Positions 11,160 to 20,936 are shown, counted from the first letter of the stretch. The stretch is DNA of 64,000 bases from Citrobacter werkmanii NBRC 105721 (GCA_000759755.1 BBMW01000013.1:186001-250000), one strand, 5' to 3'. A program made the numbers and translations. Notes: generated from the sequence alone by a model not told the origin.

Positions 11160-11188
11160 TGCCCGGTCGCATTTAGCGTACCGGGCAT
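11160..11188 (+). terminator. Hairpin after aldB
   Basis: TGCCCGGT and ACCGGGCA form an 8-bp stem 15 bp after the aldB stop. It lacks a clear T run, so termination strength is uncertain. Confidence 0.5.
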
Positions 11189-11220
11189 CAAGTTATGTCC
11201 TGCAGCTTAAAGTATGAAAA

Positions 11221-11350
11221 ATATACCCTATGGATTTCGTGTTGCTTCGAGGCGGTAAGAGAGGGAATCCCCAGGAGCTTACTCCGGTAAGTGACTGGGG
11301 TGAACGTACGCAGCCAACAAAGAAGCAGTTCGAAAGACGACGGGTATATA
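11221..11350 (+). repeat. ERIC element between aldB and yiaW
   Basis: This second ERIC copy has both conserved core arms, GAATCCCCAGGAGCTTAC and GTAAGTGACTGGGGTGAACG, and is bounded by inverted ATATACCC and GGGTATAT ends. It fills much of the 331-bp aldB-yiaW gap. The remaining 11351-11475 is AT-rich and probably holds the yiaW promoter. Confidence 0.92.
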
Positions 11351-11475
11351 GAAAGTCATATATCGTTATATAAATAACCCCATTGCATCCAATCTGGTCA
11401 TTCCACTACTATTATCAACTCTATTTTTTAAATAAATAGCAGCCAAGTTCTTTAATTTAAATCCCTGAGGCAAAT

Positions 11476-11799
11476 ATGTTCCTTGATTATTTTGCATTAG
11501 GAGTGCTTATTTTTGTATTCCTGGTCATTTTTTACGGGATTATTATTCTGCATGATATTCCCTATCTTATTGCAAAGAAACGTAACCATCCTCATGCCGA
11601 CGCTATACATGTTGCGGGCTGGGTTAGCTTGTTTACCTTACATGTTATTTGGCCCTTTTTATGGATCTGGGCAACGCTTTATCGCCCGGAGCGCGGGTGG
11701 GGTATGCAGAGCGCGGATTCTTCCCTGATCCAGCTTCAGGCGCGGGTTGCCGATCTGGAAAAGAAACTGGGTGAGGTTAAGACCTCTCCGGCGGAGTAA
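11476..11799 (+). CDS. yiaW: DUF3302 inner membrane protein YiaW
   Basis: A 107-residue protein with two membrane segments (about 4-26 and 48-66), the conserved [13 protein letters not shown] block and a short coiled-coil tail. It is the same length as E. coli YiaW and a close paralogue of YibI at 2662-3024. It is followed after 5 bp by yiaV. The pair is probably an envelope export or adaptor unit of unknown substrate. Confidence 0.92.
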   Translation: MFLDYFALGVLIFVFLVIFYGIIILHDIPYLIAKKRNHPHADAIHVAGWVSLFTLHVIWPFLWIWATLYRPERGWGMQSADSSLIQLQARVADLEKKLGEVKTSPAE

Positions 11800-11804
11800 T
11801 ATCG

Positions 11805-12941
11805 ATGGATTTACTGATTGTTCTGACCTATGTGGCATGCGCATGGTCGATATTTAAAATTTTTAAAATTCCTGTAAATAAATGGACGGTACCCACTGCG
11901 GCATTGGGTGGTATTTTCATTGTTTGCGGACTTATATTACTGATGAATTATAACCATCCGTATACCTTTAAGGCGCAAAAAGCGGTAATTTCTATTCCCG
12001 TGGTGCCGCAGGTCACGGGTGTTGTAACGGAAGTGACGGATAAGAAGAATACGCTGATCAAAAAAGGCGAAGTTCTGTTTAAACTTAATCCAGGACGTTA
12101 TCAGGCGCGGGTTGATCGTCTGAAAGCCGACATTGTCACCGCTCAGCATAAAGAGCAGGCACTGGTTGCGCAGCTAGACGAAATGAAAGCTAATACGCAG
12201 CGGGCAAAGGCGACGCGTGACAAGCTGGCAAAAGATTACCAGCGCTATGCGCAGGGGAGTCAGGCGAAGGTCAACCCTTTTTCTGAACGCGATATCGATG
12301 CGGCTCGTCAAAACTATCTGGCGCAGGAAGCATCGGTGAAATCGTCTATTGCGGAGCAACAGCAAATCCAGAGCCAGTTAGACAGCCTGGTACTGGGTGA
12401 AAATTCGCAAATTGCCAGCCTGAAGGCACAACTCGCCGAAGCGGAGTTTAACCTTGACCAGACCGTGGTTCGTGCGCCCAGCGATGGTTACGTTACGCAG
12501 GTGCTGATGCGCCCCGGAACCTATGCCGCCGCGCTGCCTATGCGTCCGGTGATGGTGTTTATCCCGGAACAGAAACGGCAAATTATCGCCCAGTTCCGTC
12601 AAAACTCGCTGCTGCGACTGGAGCCAGGCGATGAAGCAGAAGTGGTGTTTAACGCCCTGCCGGGGAAGGTATTTAGCGGCAAACTGGCTGCTATCAGCCC
12701 GGCTGTACCGGGTGGTACATACCAGTCGAACGGGGCGTTGCAATCATTAAACTCTACGCCCGGTTCAGAAGGGGTGATCGCCACGATTGAACTGAACGAC
12801 AATGCGGACGTGAGCGCGTTACCTGATGGGATTTACGCCCAGGTCGCCGTTTACTCTGACCACTTCGAACATGTGTCAATCATGCGCAAAGTCTTGTTGC
12901 GGATGACCAGTTGGGTGCATTACCTGTATCTCGACCACTAG
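11805..12941 (+). CDS. yiaV: HlyD-family membrane fusion protein YiaV
   Basis: A 378-residue adaptor protein with two N-terminal hydrophobic segments, a lipoyl half ([11 protein letters not shown]), a long coiled coil (about 98-215), a second lipoyl half ([12 protein letters not shown]) and a beta-barrel domain. It is collinear with YibH and equal in length. Divergence is concentrated in the coiled-coil hairpin, the part that normally contacts an outer membrane partner. YiaV and YiaW have no adjacent pump gene; the nearby outer membrane protein is yiaT. Confidence 0.93.
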   Translation: MDLLIVLTYVACAWSIFKIFKIPVNKWTVPTAALGGIFIVCGLILLMNYNHPYTFKAQKAVISIPVVPQVTGVVTEVTDKKNTLIKKGEVLFKLNPGRYQARVDRLKADIVTAQHKEQALVAQLDEMKANTQRAKATRDKLAKDYQRYAQGSQAKVNPFSERDIDAARQNYLAQEASVKSSIAEQQQIQSQLDSLVLGENSQIASLKAQLAEAEFNLDQTVVRAPSDGYVTQVLMRPGTYAAALPMRPVMVFIPEQKRQIIAQFRQNSLLRLEPGDEAEVVFNALPGKVFSGKLAAISPAVPGGTYQSNGALQSLNSTPGSEGVIATIELNDNADVSALPDGIYAQVAVYSDHFEHVSIMRKVLLRMTSWVHYLYLDH

Positions 12942-12955
12942 GTGCAGGCTATTTT

Positions 12956-12988
12956 GCTTACTCAGACAGCTGTAGCGTCTGAGTAAGC
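12956..12988. terminator. Hairpin between convergent yiaV and yiaU
   Basis: A perfect 12-bp stem (GCTTACTCAGAC with GTCTGAGTAAGC, 9-nt loop) lies 15 bp after the yiaV stop and overlaps the last codons of yiaU. It may serve as a terminator for yiaV although no strong T run follows. Confidence 0.5.
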
Positions 12989-13908
12989 TGCTGACGTATC
13001 TCCGCTAACATTGCGTCGAGAATAAACTGTACACGCCAGGGCTGATATTCACGCTTGCGGAAAATCGCCACCAAATCCAGCCACCATTCGTGCTGTTCGG
13101 AGAAACAGGGAACCAACAATCCGGACTGAACATCTTTTTGTATACTCGCATAAGGCGCAAAAACAATGCCCAGATGATTACGCGCCAGCGCCAGCGCGGA
13201 TTGCGTATTGTCACAGACGTAGTTTCCGGTCACCCGATAATCATGCATTTCCTTGCCGCCCGCGGAGCTGAAGCGCCAGATATTGGCCTCATCAATCATC
13301 ATGGAATCGATTAAAATACAGGAATGATTTTCCAGCTCATCAGGGCTGTTAATGGGATGCTGTTTGATATATTCAGGGCTGGCAAACGCCATCACTGCAT
13401 ATTTGGTAATAAAGCTGGCGACCAGTGATTCATCTTTAGGATGCGCATAGGTAATTAAAACGTCACAATCATCCGGGAAGTCTACACCTTCATAAAATGC
13501 TTTCCGTTCAAGATTGCAGGTTTTCAGCGAGAGAGTAATACCACCGATATCCTGAATTTTTGCAATAACATGTTGCGATAAGTAAGCAATAATTCCGGTT
13601 GGTGCATATACCGTTACCTTGCCACGTTTTTCATGCTTATAATCAGCGATGAAACTATTTAGCTGATCGTTTCTGTCCAGCATGTCATTGATGTAAGGTA
13701 GCAGCGCTACACCAAAGGGCGTCAGGGTCAACTGTCGGGTGGTGCGATCAAAGACCTTTAACCCAACTTTTGATTCAAAATCAGCAAGGTACTTGCTGAC
13801 ATTAGCCTGTGCGATGCCGAGAACCGTAGCGGCATGACTGATGTTTTCACTGGCAGCAATTACCGAAATAATCTTCAGTTCCCGGTGTTTGAGTTGTAAT
13901 TTGTTCAT
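12958..13908 (-). CDS. yiaU: LysR-family transcriptional regulator YiaU
   Basis: A LysR-type regulator of 316 residues from the ATG at 13908, which matches the E. coli YiaU start (MNKLQLKHRELK); an upstream in-frame start exists 12 bp earlier. The winged helix-turn-helix covers about 1-65 (NISHAATVLGIAQANVSKYL), followed by the effector domain. It is transcribed away from yiaT with a 121-bp AT-rich gap, the normal arrangement for control of the divergent gene. The effector is unknown. Confidence 0.93.
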   Translation of the reverse strand: MNKLQLKHRELKIISVIAASENISHAATVLGIAQANVSKYLADFESKVGLKVFDRTTRQLTLTPFGVALLPYINDMLDRNDQLNSFIADYKHEKRGKVTVYAPTGIIAYLSQHVIAKIQDIGGITLSLKTCNLERKAFYEGVDFPDDCDVLITYAHPKDESLVASFITKYAVMAFASPEYIKQHPINSPDELENHSCILIDSMMIDEANIWRFSSAGGKEMHDYRVTGNYVCDNTQSALALARNHLGIVFAPYASIQKDVQSGLLVPCFSEQHEWWLDLVAIFRKREYQPWRVQFILDAMLAEIRQQLTQTLQLSE

Positions 13909-14029
13909 CGCCAAACCCAATATATATATGTTTGTATATATTACTATATAAATATGGAAGTTGCATCGATGAAATTGTAAGCATTATTATGCACCCGCTT
14001 TGTGGCTTATTTTAAAATGGAATGTTGGC
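13909..14029. promoter_or_regulatory. yiaU/yiaT divergent control region
   Basis: The gap is very AT-rich. ATATATAT and TATATAT arms at 13922-13942 flank a short GTTTG centre, giving an imperfect dyad of the T-N11-A type used by LysR proteins. It probably holds both promoters and the YiaU operator. The assignment rests on position and symmetry only. Confidence 0.5.
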
Positions 14030-14770
14030 ATGTTAATTAAACGCAATATTGTGGCGCTGTTCGCCTTTTCTTTTATGGCGAGTGCAACTGCCGCAGAGTT
14101 TTCTATTGGCGGTGGCGCTGTATATAATGAATCTCCTTATCGTGGATATAATGATAATGTTCATGCAGTACCGCTTATCAGTTATGAAAGTGAATCATTT
14201 TATTTTAGGCAAACAACGTTAGGCTATATTCTTTCAAAAAGTGAAAGTAATGAATTTAGCATTACTGCTTCTTACATGCCGCTTGAGTTTGATCCCGGTG
14301 ATAACGACGATCATGCGATGAAGCAGCTGGACAAGCGTGATGCAACCGCGATGGCGGGTGCCGCATGGTATCACCATGAAAAATGGGGCAGTGTGAAGGT
14401 CTCTGCCGCAGCGGATGTGCTGGATAACAGCAATGGCTGGGTGGCGGAAATGTCTATGTTCCGCCAAATGCCAATGGGCAAGCTGACGCTGACGCCGGCG
14501 ATTGGCGTGCTCTACTATGACGAAAACTTCAACGAATATTACTACGGCATCTCTGGCAATGAATCCCGCCGTAGTGGGTTATCAAGCTACTCCCCAGGGG
14601 ACAGCTGGACACCGTATGTTGGCCTGTCCGCTAAATACGCGTTGACCAGCAACCTGACGCTGCTGGCCAGCGCCAACTATAGCGTGCTGCCGGATGACAT
14701 TAAAAATAGCCCGATGGTTGATCGCGATGACAGCTTTACCTTGATGTCCGGTCTGACCTGGCGTTTCTGA
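14030..14770 (+). CDS. yiaT: MipA/OmpV-family outer membrane protein YiaT
   Basis: A 246-residue outer membrane beta-barrel protein of the MipA/OmpV family, the same length as E. coli YiaT. I chose the ATG at 14030 because it gives a normal signal peptide (MLIKRNIVALFAFSF to ATAAEF, cleavage near residue 22). A TTG start 30 bp upstream would spoil it. Alternating Tyr-rich strands such as YNESPYRGY and the terminal WRF are typical of outer membrane proteins. The function is unknown; divergent LysR gene yiaU probably controls it. Confidence 0.93.
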   Translation: MLIKRNIVALFAFSFMASATAAEFSIGGGAVYNESPYRGYNDNVHAVPLISYESESFYFRQTTLGYILSKSESNEFSITASYMPLEFDPGDNDDHAMKQLDKRDATAMAGAAWYHHEKWGSVKVSAAADVLDNSNGWVAEMSMFRQMPMGKLTLTPAIGVLYYDENFNEYYYGISGNESRRSGLSSYSPGDSWTPYVGLSAKYALTSNLTLLASANYSVLPDDIKNSPMVDRDDSFTLMSGLTWRF

Positions 14771-14820
14771 TTCTCACCCGTTTGTCCTCAGGGAGGAGGG
14801 CAATCTTTTCATGATGCTTT

Positions 14821-14850
14821 GACGGATGGGGCTAACTGCCGCCATCCGTC
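14821..14850. terminator. Bidirectional hairpin between yiaT and GH127 gene
   Basis: GACGGATGG pairs with CCATCCGTC around a 12-nt loop between two convergent genes. It is a plausible two-way terminator, with only short T stretches. Confidence 0.55.
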
Positions 14851-14857
14851 GTCATCG

Positions 14858-16813
14858 TTACTGCTCGTTTATCCAGATTCGCATTTCGCCTTCACCACGG
14901 TTTGCCCAGCTAAACCACGGAATGAACGTCAGCGTATGCGCCTGACGCGAAGCTGGTGAAATATCGTAGTGCCACAACGCTTGTTGTGCCGCATTGTGGG
15001 TACTTTGCTTCACGCCTTCCGCCTGAATTAACATCTTATGGCTGAACAGTCCCTTACCCTCAAAGACCCTGAACTCACTCTCTTTTGGCAGCCACAGGTT
15101 ATGCAACTCTTCGCCGTTGTCGGCCTGCTCCAGGCAATACACCAGCGGCCCACGCTGAATGGCGACCTTACCGGCAACATGGCGCACCAGTGGGTTTCCG
15201 TATACGCGACGCACGGGCATCGGCAGGGTCAGGCTTAGCGTATCCCCCTCCCGCCAGGTTCGGCTGATGTGCAAATAGCCTTTACGTACATCTTGTGCAA
15301 CCGGTTGACCATTCAGCAAAATCTGCGGCGCGGTACACCAGTCCGGCAGGCGTAACGCCAGGGTATGATCGACCGGCAGCGGTGATTCAATGGCGATTGT
15401 TACCTGCTCATGCCACGGGTAATTTCCGTTAATGCGCAGTTTAAGCACGCCGTCTGCCACAGGAACTTCCATGCTATTGCCCACATACATGTTGATATAC
15501 AGTGCGTCCTGACGTGGCGTATAGATGTAATGGCCAATAGAAGTGAGTACGCGGGCGATATTGGGCGGGCAGCAGGCGCAGCCAAACCAGCGCTGGCGAA
15601 CGGGCTTCACATGGTCGTAAATATGATTGAATTTTAAAGATTTAGGATGCACCTCCAGCGGGTTAACGTAGAAGAAGTGCTTCCCGTCCAGCGCCATGCC
15701 GCCAAGTACGGTGTTATACAGGGCGCGCTCCATCACGTCGGCATACTGGCTGTCGGCTTCCATTTCCAGCATCCGGCGGGCGAACATCATCAGCCCGATT
15801 GAGGCGCAGCTTTCGGCATAGACGGAATCGTTGGGTAGATCGTAATCGCTGCTAAACGCTTCGCCGCTGCTTTGCGAACCGATCCCGCCGGTAATATACA
15901 ACTGACGCTGGGCCATATTGTTCCACAGACGCAAACAATCCTGACGCTTGCTTTCGTCCTGACTTAGGCGTGCCAGATGCGCCACGCCGGTCATCAGATA
16001 AACAAAACGTACGGCATGACCGATAGCCTCTTGCTGCTCTGAAACAGGCTGGTGTGCCTGGCTATAGGGCTTATCCTTCACCATCCACGCCGGACCGTAG
16101 GTGTGCCAGTAAGACGTTTGGCCGCGTTTTTCGTACTCTTCGTCATAAAAATGAGGTTGCGCACCGCGTTGCTCAACAAAGTAATTTACCAGCGCCATAT
16201 AGCGTGGTTGCTGAGTGACTTCGTACAAACGCATTAATGCCAGCTCGATTTCCGGGTGTCCGGGGTAGCCGCGCAGTTGATTCTTTCCCAGCCCAAAAAC
16301 GCTGTCGATATGATCTGCCAGGCGGCACACCACCTCTAACAGACGACGTTTTCCCGTCGCCTGGTAGAAAGCAACGCCCGCTTCAATCAAATGACCCGCA
16401 CAGTACAACTCATGGCACTCAGCGAGATTAGTCCAGCGTTCATCTGGGGCTTTGACCGTAAAATACGTATTGAGGTAGCCATCATCACACTGGGCGGCGG
16501 CGACCAGTTCAATAACTTCATCGGCAGTTTTCTCAAGCTCCGCATCGGGCTTCTGGCACAGCGACCAGGCGACGGCTTCCAGCCATTTCGCCACGTCGCT
16601 GTCCTGAAAAACCATCCCGTAAAACTCGCCTTGCTGAAGGCCTGCGGCGATGCGGAAATTCTCGATCGCATGGCTTGGCTCCGCTTCTGTAATGCGGTCA
16701 TTGAGCGCATCCCACTGGTAGGGGATCACCACGTCACGCACCAACTGCTGATATTGTCCGAGGAACGGATCGCTGACCGTGAGCTTATGCAGGTCGACTT
16801 CCAGTACATTCAT
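14858..16813 (-). CDS. GH127 beta-L-arabinofuranosidase-like enzyme
   Basis: A 651-residue protein of glycoside hydrolase family 127 (DUF1680/HypBA1 type), which releases beta-linked L-arabinofuranose. The (alpha/alpha)6 barrel covers about 60-420. The Zn/Cys active site is visible: a Glu in the HPEIELAL region, and Cys residues in GCACCPPNIAR (about 405-415), which in HypBA1 provide the nucleophile and zinc ligands. There is no signal peptide, so the substrate must be imported first. The start at 16813 has AAGGAG 8 bp upstream; an upstream in-frame ATG lacks this. It overlaps nothing but sits 10 bp after the symporter gene, so the two form an operon. Confidence 0.9.
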   Translation of the reverse strand: MNVLEVDLHKLTVSDPFLGQYQQLVRDVVIPYQWDALNDRITEAEPSHAIENFRIAAGLQQGEFYGMVFQDSDVAKWLEAVAWSLCQKPDAELEKTADEVIELVAAAQCDDGYLNTYFTVKAPDERWTNLAECHELYCAGHLIEAGVAFYQATGKRRLLEVVCRLADHIDSVFGLGKNQLRGYPGHPEIELALMRLYEVTQQPRYMALVNYFVEQRGAQPHFYDEEYEKRGQTSYWHTYGPAWMVKDKPYSQAHQPVSEQQEAIGHAVRFVYLMTGVAHLARLSQDESKRQDCLRLWNNMAQRQLYITGGIGSQSSGEAFSSDYDLPNDSVYAESCASIGLMMFARRMLEMEADSQYADVMERALYNTVLGGMALDGKHFFYVNPLEVHPKSLKFNHIYDHVKPVRQRWFGCACCPPNIARVLTSIGHYIYTPRQDALYINMYVGNSMEVPVADGVLKLRINGNYPWHEQVTIAIESPLPVDHTLALRLPDWCTAPQILLNGQPVAQDVRKGYLHISRTWREGDTLSLTLPMPVRRVYGNPLVRHVAGKVAIQRGPLVYCLEQADNGEELHNLWLPKESEFRVFEGKGLFSHKMLIQAEGVKQSTHNAAQQALWHYDISPASRQAHTLTFIPWFSWANRGEGEMRIWINEQ

Positions 16814-16823
16814 TTCGTGCTCC

Positions 16824-18224
16824 TTAAGGCTGTACATGACGTTGACGCAGATCGGTAGCAATGCGCGACATCATCGGGTTATTGAGTTTGCAGATGCGGA
16901 CAGACAGCGCCAGCAGCAGGTGGAACAGTGCGGGCAGCAGCGTCTCCATGGCAGTAATCCCTTGCAGCGAACTGGCGGTTTGATTACCGGCGCCGGGCTG
17001 ATAGGCGACAAAAATAAACAACAGGCTGATGATCCCCGCACTGGAGGCCCAGGCCAGTTTGATGAAGAACAGGTTGAAGGCGAAATTCATGCCGGAAGAG
17101 CGCACGCCGGTTTTCCACTCGCCGTAATCATCGGCGAAGGCCATCAGCGAGAAGTGCAGCGGTAGCGTGAAGCCCAGGATAATGCCGTTACCGAGGATAA
17201 TCGCCAGCCACAATGTCTGATAAGCCGGGCCGGTTGGCAGGAACCACATCAGCACCGCCAGCGCGGCCAACATCAGGTTGGTGTAGTAATAGAGTTTGAC
17301 GGTATCAATGCGTCGGGTCAGCGGGCTGACGAGCACTGAACCGATGATAGAGGCAAAGGTTACCATGGTGAAAAACAGCGACGTGTAAGCGGTGCTGCCT
17401 TCCAGCACATAGGTAATGAAATACATGTACCCGCCGCCGCGAATATTAAAGACGTTGATCAGCAGGAACGACATCACCAGCATCAGCAGCAACTGGTCAT
17501 TTTTGCGCAGACCGCTAATATGTTCGCGCAGGGTAAATTTCCCCATCATCGCCAGCGGAACGCGCTCACGCACCCAGAAGAAGCAGCACAGGAACATGAC
17601 CACTGCAACGGCGCAGAGCACGCCGACACCGAACTGGTAACCCTGCGCGGCATTGCCCTGGCCCAGCACATCCACCATCCACGGCAGGCCGACGGAGACA
17701 AGGAATCCCGCCACGCCGCACAACACAAAGCGCCAGGACTGGCAGGCGATCACCTCATTGTGGCGGGTGGTCATGGTGTTAATCAGCGCACAGTATGGTA
17801 CGTTGATGGCGGTATAGCCGACGGAGAGCAACAGATAGGTGCAGAATGCCCAGGCGATTTTTACGCCCATGCTGGCGTCTGGGACGGTAAAGGTCAGCAC
17901 GCCGATAATGCCAATCGGAACCGCGACCCACAGCTGCCAGGGGCGAAAGCGTCCCCAGCGGCTTTGCGTCCGATCGGCGAGAACGCCCATAATGGGGTCG
18001 GAAATCGCATCAAACACGCGCAGGGCAATAAACAATGTGCCGACCAGCGCGGGTGTTAACCCGAAGACATCCGTGTAGAAGAACGTCAGGAAGTTCATGA
18101 TCAGGCAGGTAATGACCGTCCCACCTGCATCACCTAACCCATAACCTATTTTTTCACGCAGGGATAATTTGTCGTCTTGTGCACGCTGTGCCAAATCAGA
18201 TGTCGTAATCGGAGCCGAAGTCAT
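16824..18224 (-). CDS. GPH-family sugar:cation symporter
   Basis: A 466-residue, 12-helix transporter of the glycoside-pentoside-hexuronide:cation symporter family (MelB, YicJ, XynB-transporter relatives). Family marks are [12 protein letters not shown] near the N-terminus, the cation-site helix [15 protein letters not shown] and RWGRFRPW in the first cytoplasmic loop. It is the first gene of a two-gene operon with the GH127 enzyme and should import short arabinofuranosides. ATG follows GGGAG. The exact sugar is inferred from the neighbour enzyme. Confidence 0.88.
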   Translation of the reverse strand: MTSAPITTSDLAQRAQDDKLSLREKIGYGLGDAGGTVITCLIMNFLTFFYTDVFGLTPALVGTLFIALRVFDAISDPIMGVLADRTQSRWGRFRPWQLWVAVPIGIIGVLTFTVPDASMGVKIAWAFCTYLLLSVGYTAINVPYCALINTMTTRHNEVIACQSWRFVLCGVAGFLVSVGLPWMVDVLGQGNAAQGYQFGVGVLCAVAVVMFLCCFFWVRERVPLAMMGKFTLREHISGLRKNDQLLLMLVMSFLLINVFNIRGGGYMYFITYVLEGSTAYTSLFFTMVTFASIIGSVLVSPLTRRIDTVKLYYYTNLMLAALAVLMWFLPTGPAYQTLWLAIILGNGIILGFTLPLHFSLMAFADDYGEWKTGVRSSGMNFAFNLFFIKLAWASSAGIISLLFIFVAYQPGAGNQTASSLQGITAMETLLPALFHLLLALSVRICKLNNPMMSRIATDLRQRHVQP

Positions 18225-18476
18225 AAATAACTCCCGGAAGTGATGTTCGGAAAGTGTCCCGCTACGCTGCGGGTTATTTGGATGTAATTTGCAAAATACC
18301 TGATTAATTTTGCACGATATGTTTGAGTCAACAAGGGAAGAGAAAAGTATAAAAAGGTGACAATTCCGACTTCATTGGGAAAATGTGATTTCGATCCGGC
18401 GAAAAGCAATTTTATCGTGAATAATCAAAGGTAAATGTCGGTTTAATTAATGCAAAAAGCGGGAATTTGAATATAT
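18225..18476. promoter_or_regulatory. Divergent promoter region of the arabinoside module
   Basis: This 252-bp AT-rich gap lies between the divergent symporter-GH127 operon and the AraC-type gene and must contain both promoters. I could not identify a convincing AraC half-site pair or CRP site by eye. Confidence 0.5.
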
Positions 18477-19289
18477 ATGCTCGAATTGTCCATGTCTCTT
18501 CCGATTAAAGTGCAAAACGGCGGGTTATTTATTTCTCGTGGCGTCGGCAGTCATCCTGCACGGCAATTGCAATCCTGGGAAATAATCTTTGTCGAAAAAG
18601 GGACATTAACGATTCGCGAAGGCCATACTGTTTTTTGCGTGAATGCCGGAGAAAGTTTGCTGCTGTGGCCGCATCGCTTACATATTGGCGTCGGGCAATT
18701 TCCACCCGATTTAAAATTTTACTGGCTGCACTTTGAGTTAACGACAGGAAACGATGCTTCATCAACAGAACCGTTACTTGCGATTCCTCAGCATACCAGG
18801 GTGAGCGAGCCGCAATATATTATTTCGCTGTTTCGCCAGTTTTTACGCGAGCAGGAGAACATTCATCGCAGCATGGCGCTGGAACTGATCCTGTTGTTGA
18901 TTTTGCAGCAAATATCCGCGGCCGCCGGTGAGCAACCTGTTGATAGCCCTGGGAATGCGCTGGCATGGAAAGCGCAACAAATGATCCACACCCAGTTCCA
19001 CCTGCCGATTGGTGCTTCAACGCTGGCGAGAGAACTGCATTGCAATGCCGACTATCTGGGACGTGTTTTCCGCGGCGCTTTTCGGCTGACACTCACCGAA
19101 GCGTTGCATCGTCAACGGGTGAGGGCGGCAGAAAAACTGTTAATCAGCGATTCGCTGTCGCTCACTGAAGTGGCGCGGAGATGTGGATTTAACGACGTGG
19201 GCTATTTTCGCAAAATCTTCCGCAAGCATACCAGCCTGACTCCAGCGGCCTGGAAACGGCGCTATTGTAAGGAACATATAAACTCATAA
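18477..19289 (+). CDS. AraC-family regulator of the arabinoside operon
   Basis: A 270-residue AraC/XylS regulator. The N-terminal half (about 10-130) is a cupin sensing domain (GVGSHPARQLQSWEI, LLLWPHRLHIG). Two helix-turn-helix motifs occupy about 165-262, ending in the family signature LTEVARRCGFNDVGYFRKIFRKHTSLTP. The start is uncertain: no good ribosome site precedes ATG 18477, and ATG 18492 is an alternative. Divergent placement makes it the probable activator of the symporter-GH127 operon, with L-arabinose or an arabinoside as the likely effector. Confidence 0.88.
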   Translation: MLELSMSLPIKVQNGGLFISRGVGSHPARQLQSWEIIFVEKGTLTIREGHTVFCVNAGESLLLWPHRLHIGVGQFPPDLKFYWLHFELTTGNDASSTEPLLAIPQHTRVSEPQYIISLFRQFLREQENIHRSMALELILLLILQQISAAAGEQPVDSPGNALAWKAQQMIHTQFHLPIGASTLARELHCNADYLGRVFRGAFRLTLTEALHRQRVRAAEKLLISDSLSLTEVARRCGFNDVGYFRKIFRKHTSLTPAAWKRRYCKEHINS

Positions 19290-19293
19290 TCGA

Positions 19294-19767
19294 TCAGTTG
19301 TTGTTACGTGTACAATAGAATAAAGGGGTATGGTCGTAGAGAAATAAATATCCATCGGCGTTCTGTTGTATGACTTGCAGGGCAAGTCCTCGATTGTGTT
19401 TCCTGAAGAAATCAGGTTTCCAGCTAAGGATAGGAATATCCCTTTTAGGTAGTTCGTTTGTTGATTTTGAGAACAGGTAAAGATTTTGCCCTTTACGCCA
19501 ATAATCAAAAGTCACTTTATTACTGGTTTTTATTTCATGACCCTGTCGATCTCTGTAAATACCGGTTGCTTCATATTTACCCGAATCACCAGAAAAAGTG
19601 AAGTTCATGAGTACTTCATAAGATGAGATTTGGTCCTGCAATGTTAATTGGGCTTCACAGGAAAAATATTTATGCGCGGTAGACGTGCGCCAGCGGATGA
19701 TAAATGTGGCCGCCAGTCCTGCTAAAAATATAATCCATAAGAATAAAGAAATTTTCTTAGTCATCAT
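19294..19767 (-). CDS. FidL-like inner membrane protein
   Basis: A 157-residue protein with one N-terminal membrane anchor (about 7-26) and a periplasmic remainder with two Cys residues (about 37 and 152). The size, topology, and 11-bp overlap with the upstream ToxR-like gene match the marT-fidL pair of Salmonella pathogenicity island 3. FidL-type proteins are thought to act as ToxS-like partners that stabilise or tune the membrane regulator. I recognise it mainly by architecture and context, so the family call is moderate. Base composition is AT-rich like its neighbours. Confidence 0.65.
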   Translation of the reverse strand: MMTKKISLFLWIIFLAGLAATFIIRWRTSTAHKYFSCEAQLTLQDQISSYEVLMNFTFSGDSGKYEATGIYRDRQGHEIKTSNKVTFDYWRKGQNLYLFSKSTNELPKRDIPILSWKPDFFRKHNRGLALQVIQQNADGYLFLYDHTPLFYCTRNNN

Positions 19768-20557
19768 ATTTCTCCATGAAAAATAATGATTTGCACTTTG
19801 CGAGAGAGGAGTTTATTTTATCGCGGCATATCAGAATAGACGTTCCGGATTGTGAGTTATTAAGTGTCATATATACAGTCTTTGCTGGTGGGCAGGTTAA
19901 GTTTTGTTTGGCGTAGAACTGGTTAAAGACTTGAGTACTTTTCTCCTTGCCTGACCATGACGAGTAGACCTGGCAGCCATGTAATTTACCAATATCTATG
20001 TAATGAGCATAAAAAGAGTTTTCATGCTGATGTGAGTAGAGAATGAAAAATAGTAAAAATATGCCACCAAGAAGTGGTATGAATATAGTTCGCTGAAGAA
20101 AATTACTCTTGAATACATTTTTTTTTGCAGCGGTTGCCGGGGGGGAGAGTTCTACCGGAACGGCAACCTGCCGGGCAGTGCGAGCGGTCATGAACTCATC
20201 GAAAGGAATTGTCACTACATGAGCTTCAGCTTTGAAGCCTATTTTTGGCAGAGTGAATATGATTTCCTCATCCAGACCCACTCCTCTGAGAGCTTTCCTG
20301 ATCAACGCAATACTCTGATATATCGCATTGGTGGAGACAATCGCCCCATTTTTTTCCCATACTTCACTGAACAGATACTTCTGGGTAACGGGCTGATGGT
20401 TATGCTGTAGCAGCAGTAAAAGGCAGGCAGACACTGGCGCGTGCAGCGAGATGTTTCTTTCTGGGTAATCCTTTAGAGAAGTTAGACGATTTTTATCAGG
20501 TTCAAAAACAATTAATTTATTGATAATGATGACATTTTTCACTTTCATGCCCAACAT
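19757..20557 (-). CDS. ToxR/CadC/MarT-like membrane transcriptional regulator
   Basis: A 266-residue one-component membrane regulator. An OmpR-type winged helix fills about 10-110 (QKYLFSEVWEKNGAIVSTN, then IALIRKALR and IFTLPKIGFK). A linker leads to one membrane helix at about 152-172 (FIPLLGGIFLLFFILYSH), and the periplasmic domain (173-266) has four Cys that could form disulfides. The gene overlaps the FidL-like partner by 11 bp. This is the ToxR-ToxS / MarT-FidL plan. It likely regulates nearby genes in response to a periplasmic signal. ATG 20548 is an alternative start. Confidence 0.8.
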   Translation of the reverse strand: MLGMKVKNVIIINKLIVFEPDKNRLTSLKDYPERNISLHAPVSACLLLLLQHNHQPVTQKYLFSEVWEKNGAIVSTNAIYQSIALIRKALRGVGLDEEIIFTLPKIGFKAEAHVVTIPFDEFMTARTARQVAVPVELSPPATAAKKNVFKSNFLQRTIFIPLLGGIFLLFFILYSHQHENSFYAHYIDIGKLHGCQVYSSWSGKEKSTQVFNQFYAKQNLTCPPAKTVYMTLNNSQSGTSILICRDKINSSLAKCKSLFFMEKYDD

Positions 20558-20936
20558 GTAACAAAGAGAGTCCGTTCTGAATCAGAATAAATCATCAAAC
20601 ATCATTACCCAGTTTCAGTGGAATGGCTTAAGGTCAATCTCAACGAAGTGATTATCACGCAACAGAATGCTTCAGTGAAACTCAAACAGAATTATTATCC
20701 GTGATTTGAGATAAATAATTGGTTTTGCATTGTCATTATGAGTGCGTACGATTTGTTAGAGATTTATTCTGTAAATTTGCTGCTTGAAAAAGTATCATTT
20801 TATTAACCGGTATATTATTTTACATTTTATTCTGATTTTGGCTGGAATGTTGCTAGAGGAAGGGTGCACAGAATGTATATTGAAATTAATTTTCATCACT
20901 TTACACTTGCAGTGTGAAAGTAAAGGAGGAATGAGA
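20558..20936. promoter_or_regulatory. AT-rich divergent gap in the regulator island
   Basis: This 379-bp gap separates the ToxR-like gene from the second winged-helix gene. It contains related sequences AGTTTCAGTG at 20611-20620 and, inverted, CAGTGAAACT at 20673-20682 (9 of 10 paired), a possible operator pair. A hydrophobic frame at 20784-20969 exists but lacks a ribosome site. I see no other feature. Confidence 0.4.

Noticed and set aside
19294-20557. Identification as true Salmonella marT and fidL
   Set aside because: Architecture and overlap agree, but the flanking SPI-3 genes (misL, rhuM, mgtCB) are missing and I cannot compute similarity, so I keep the names as family labels only.
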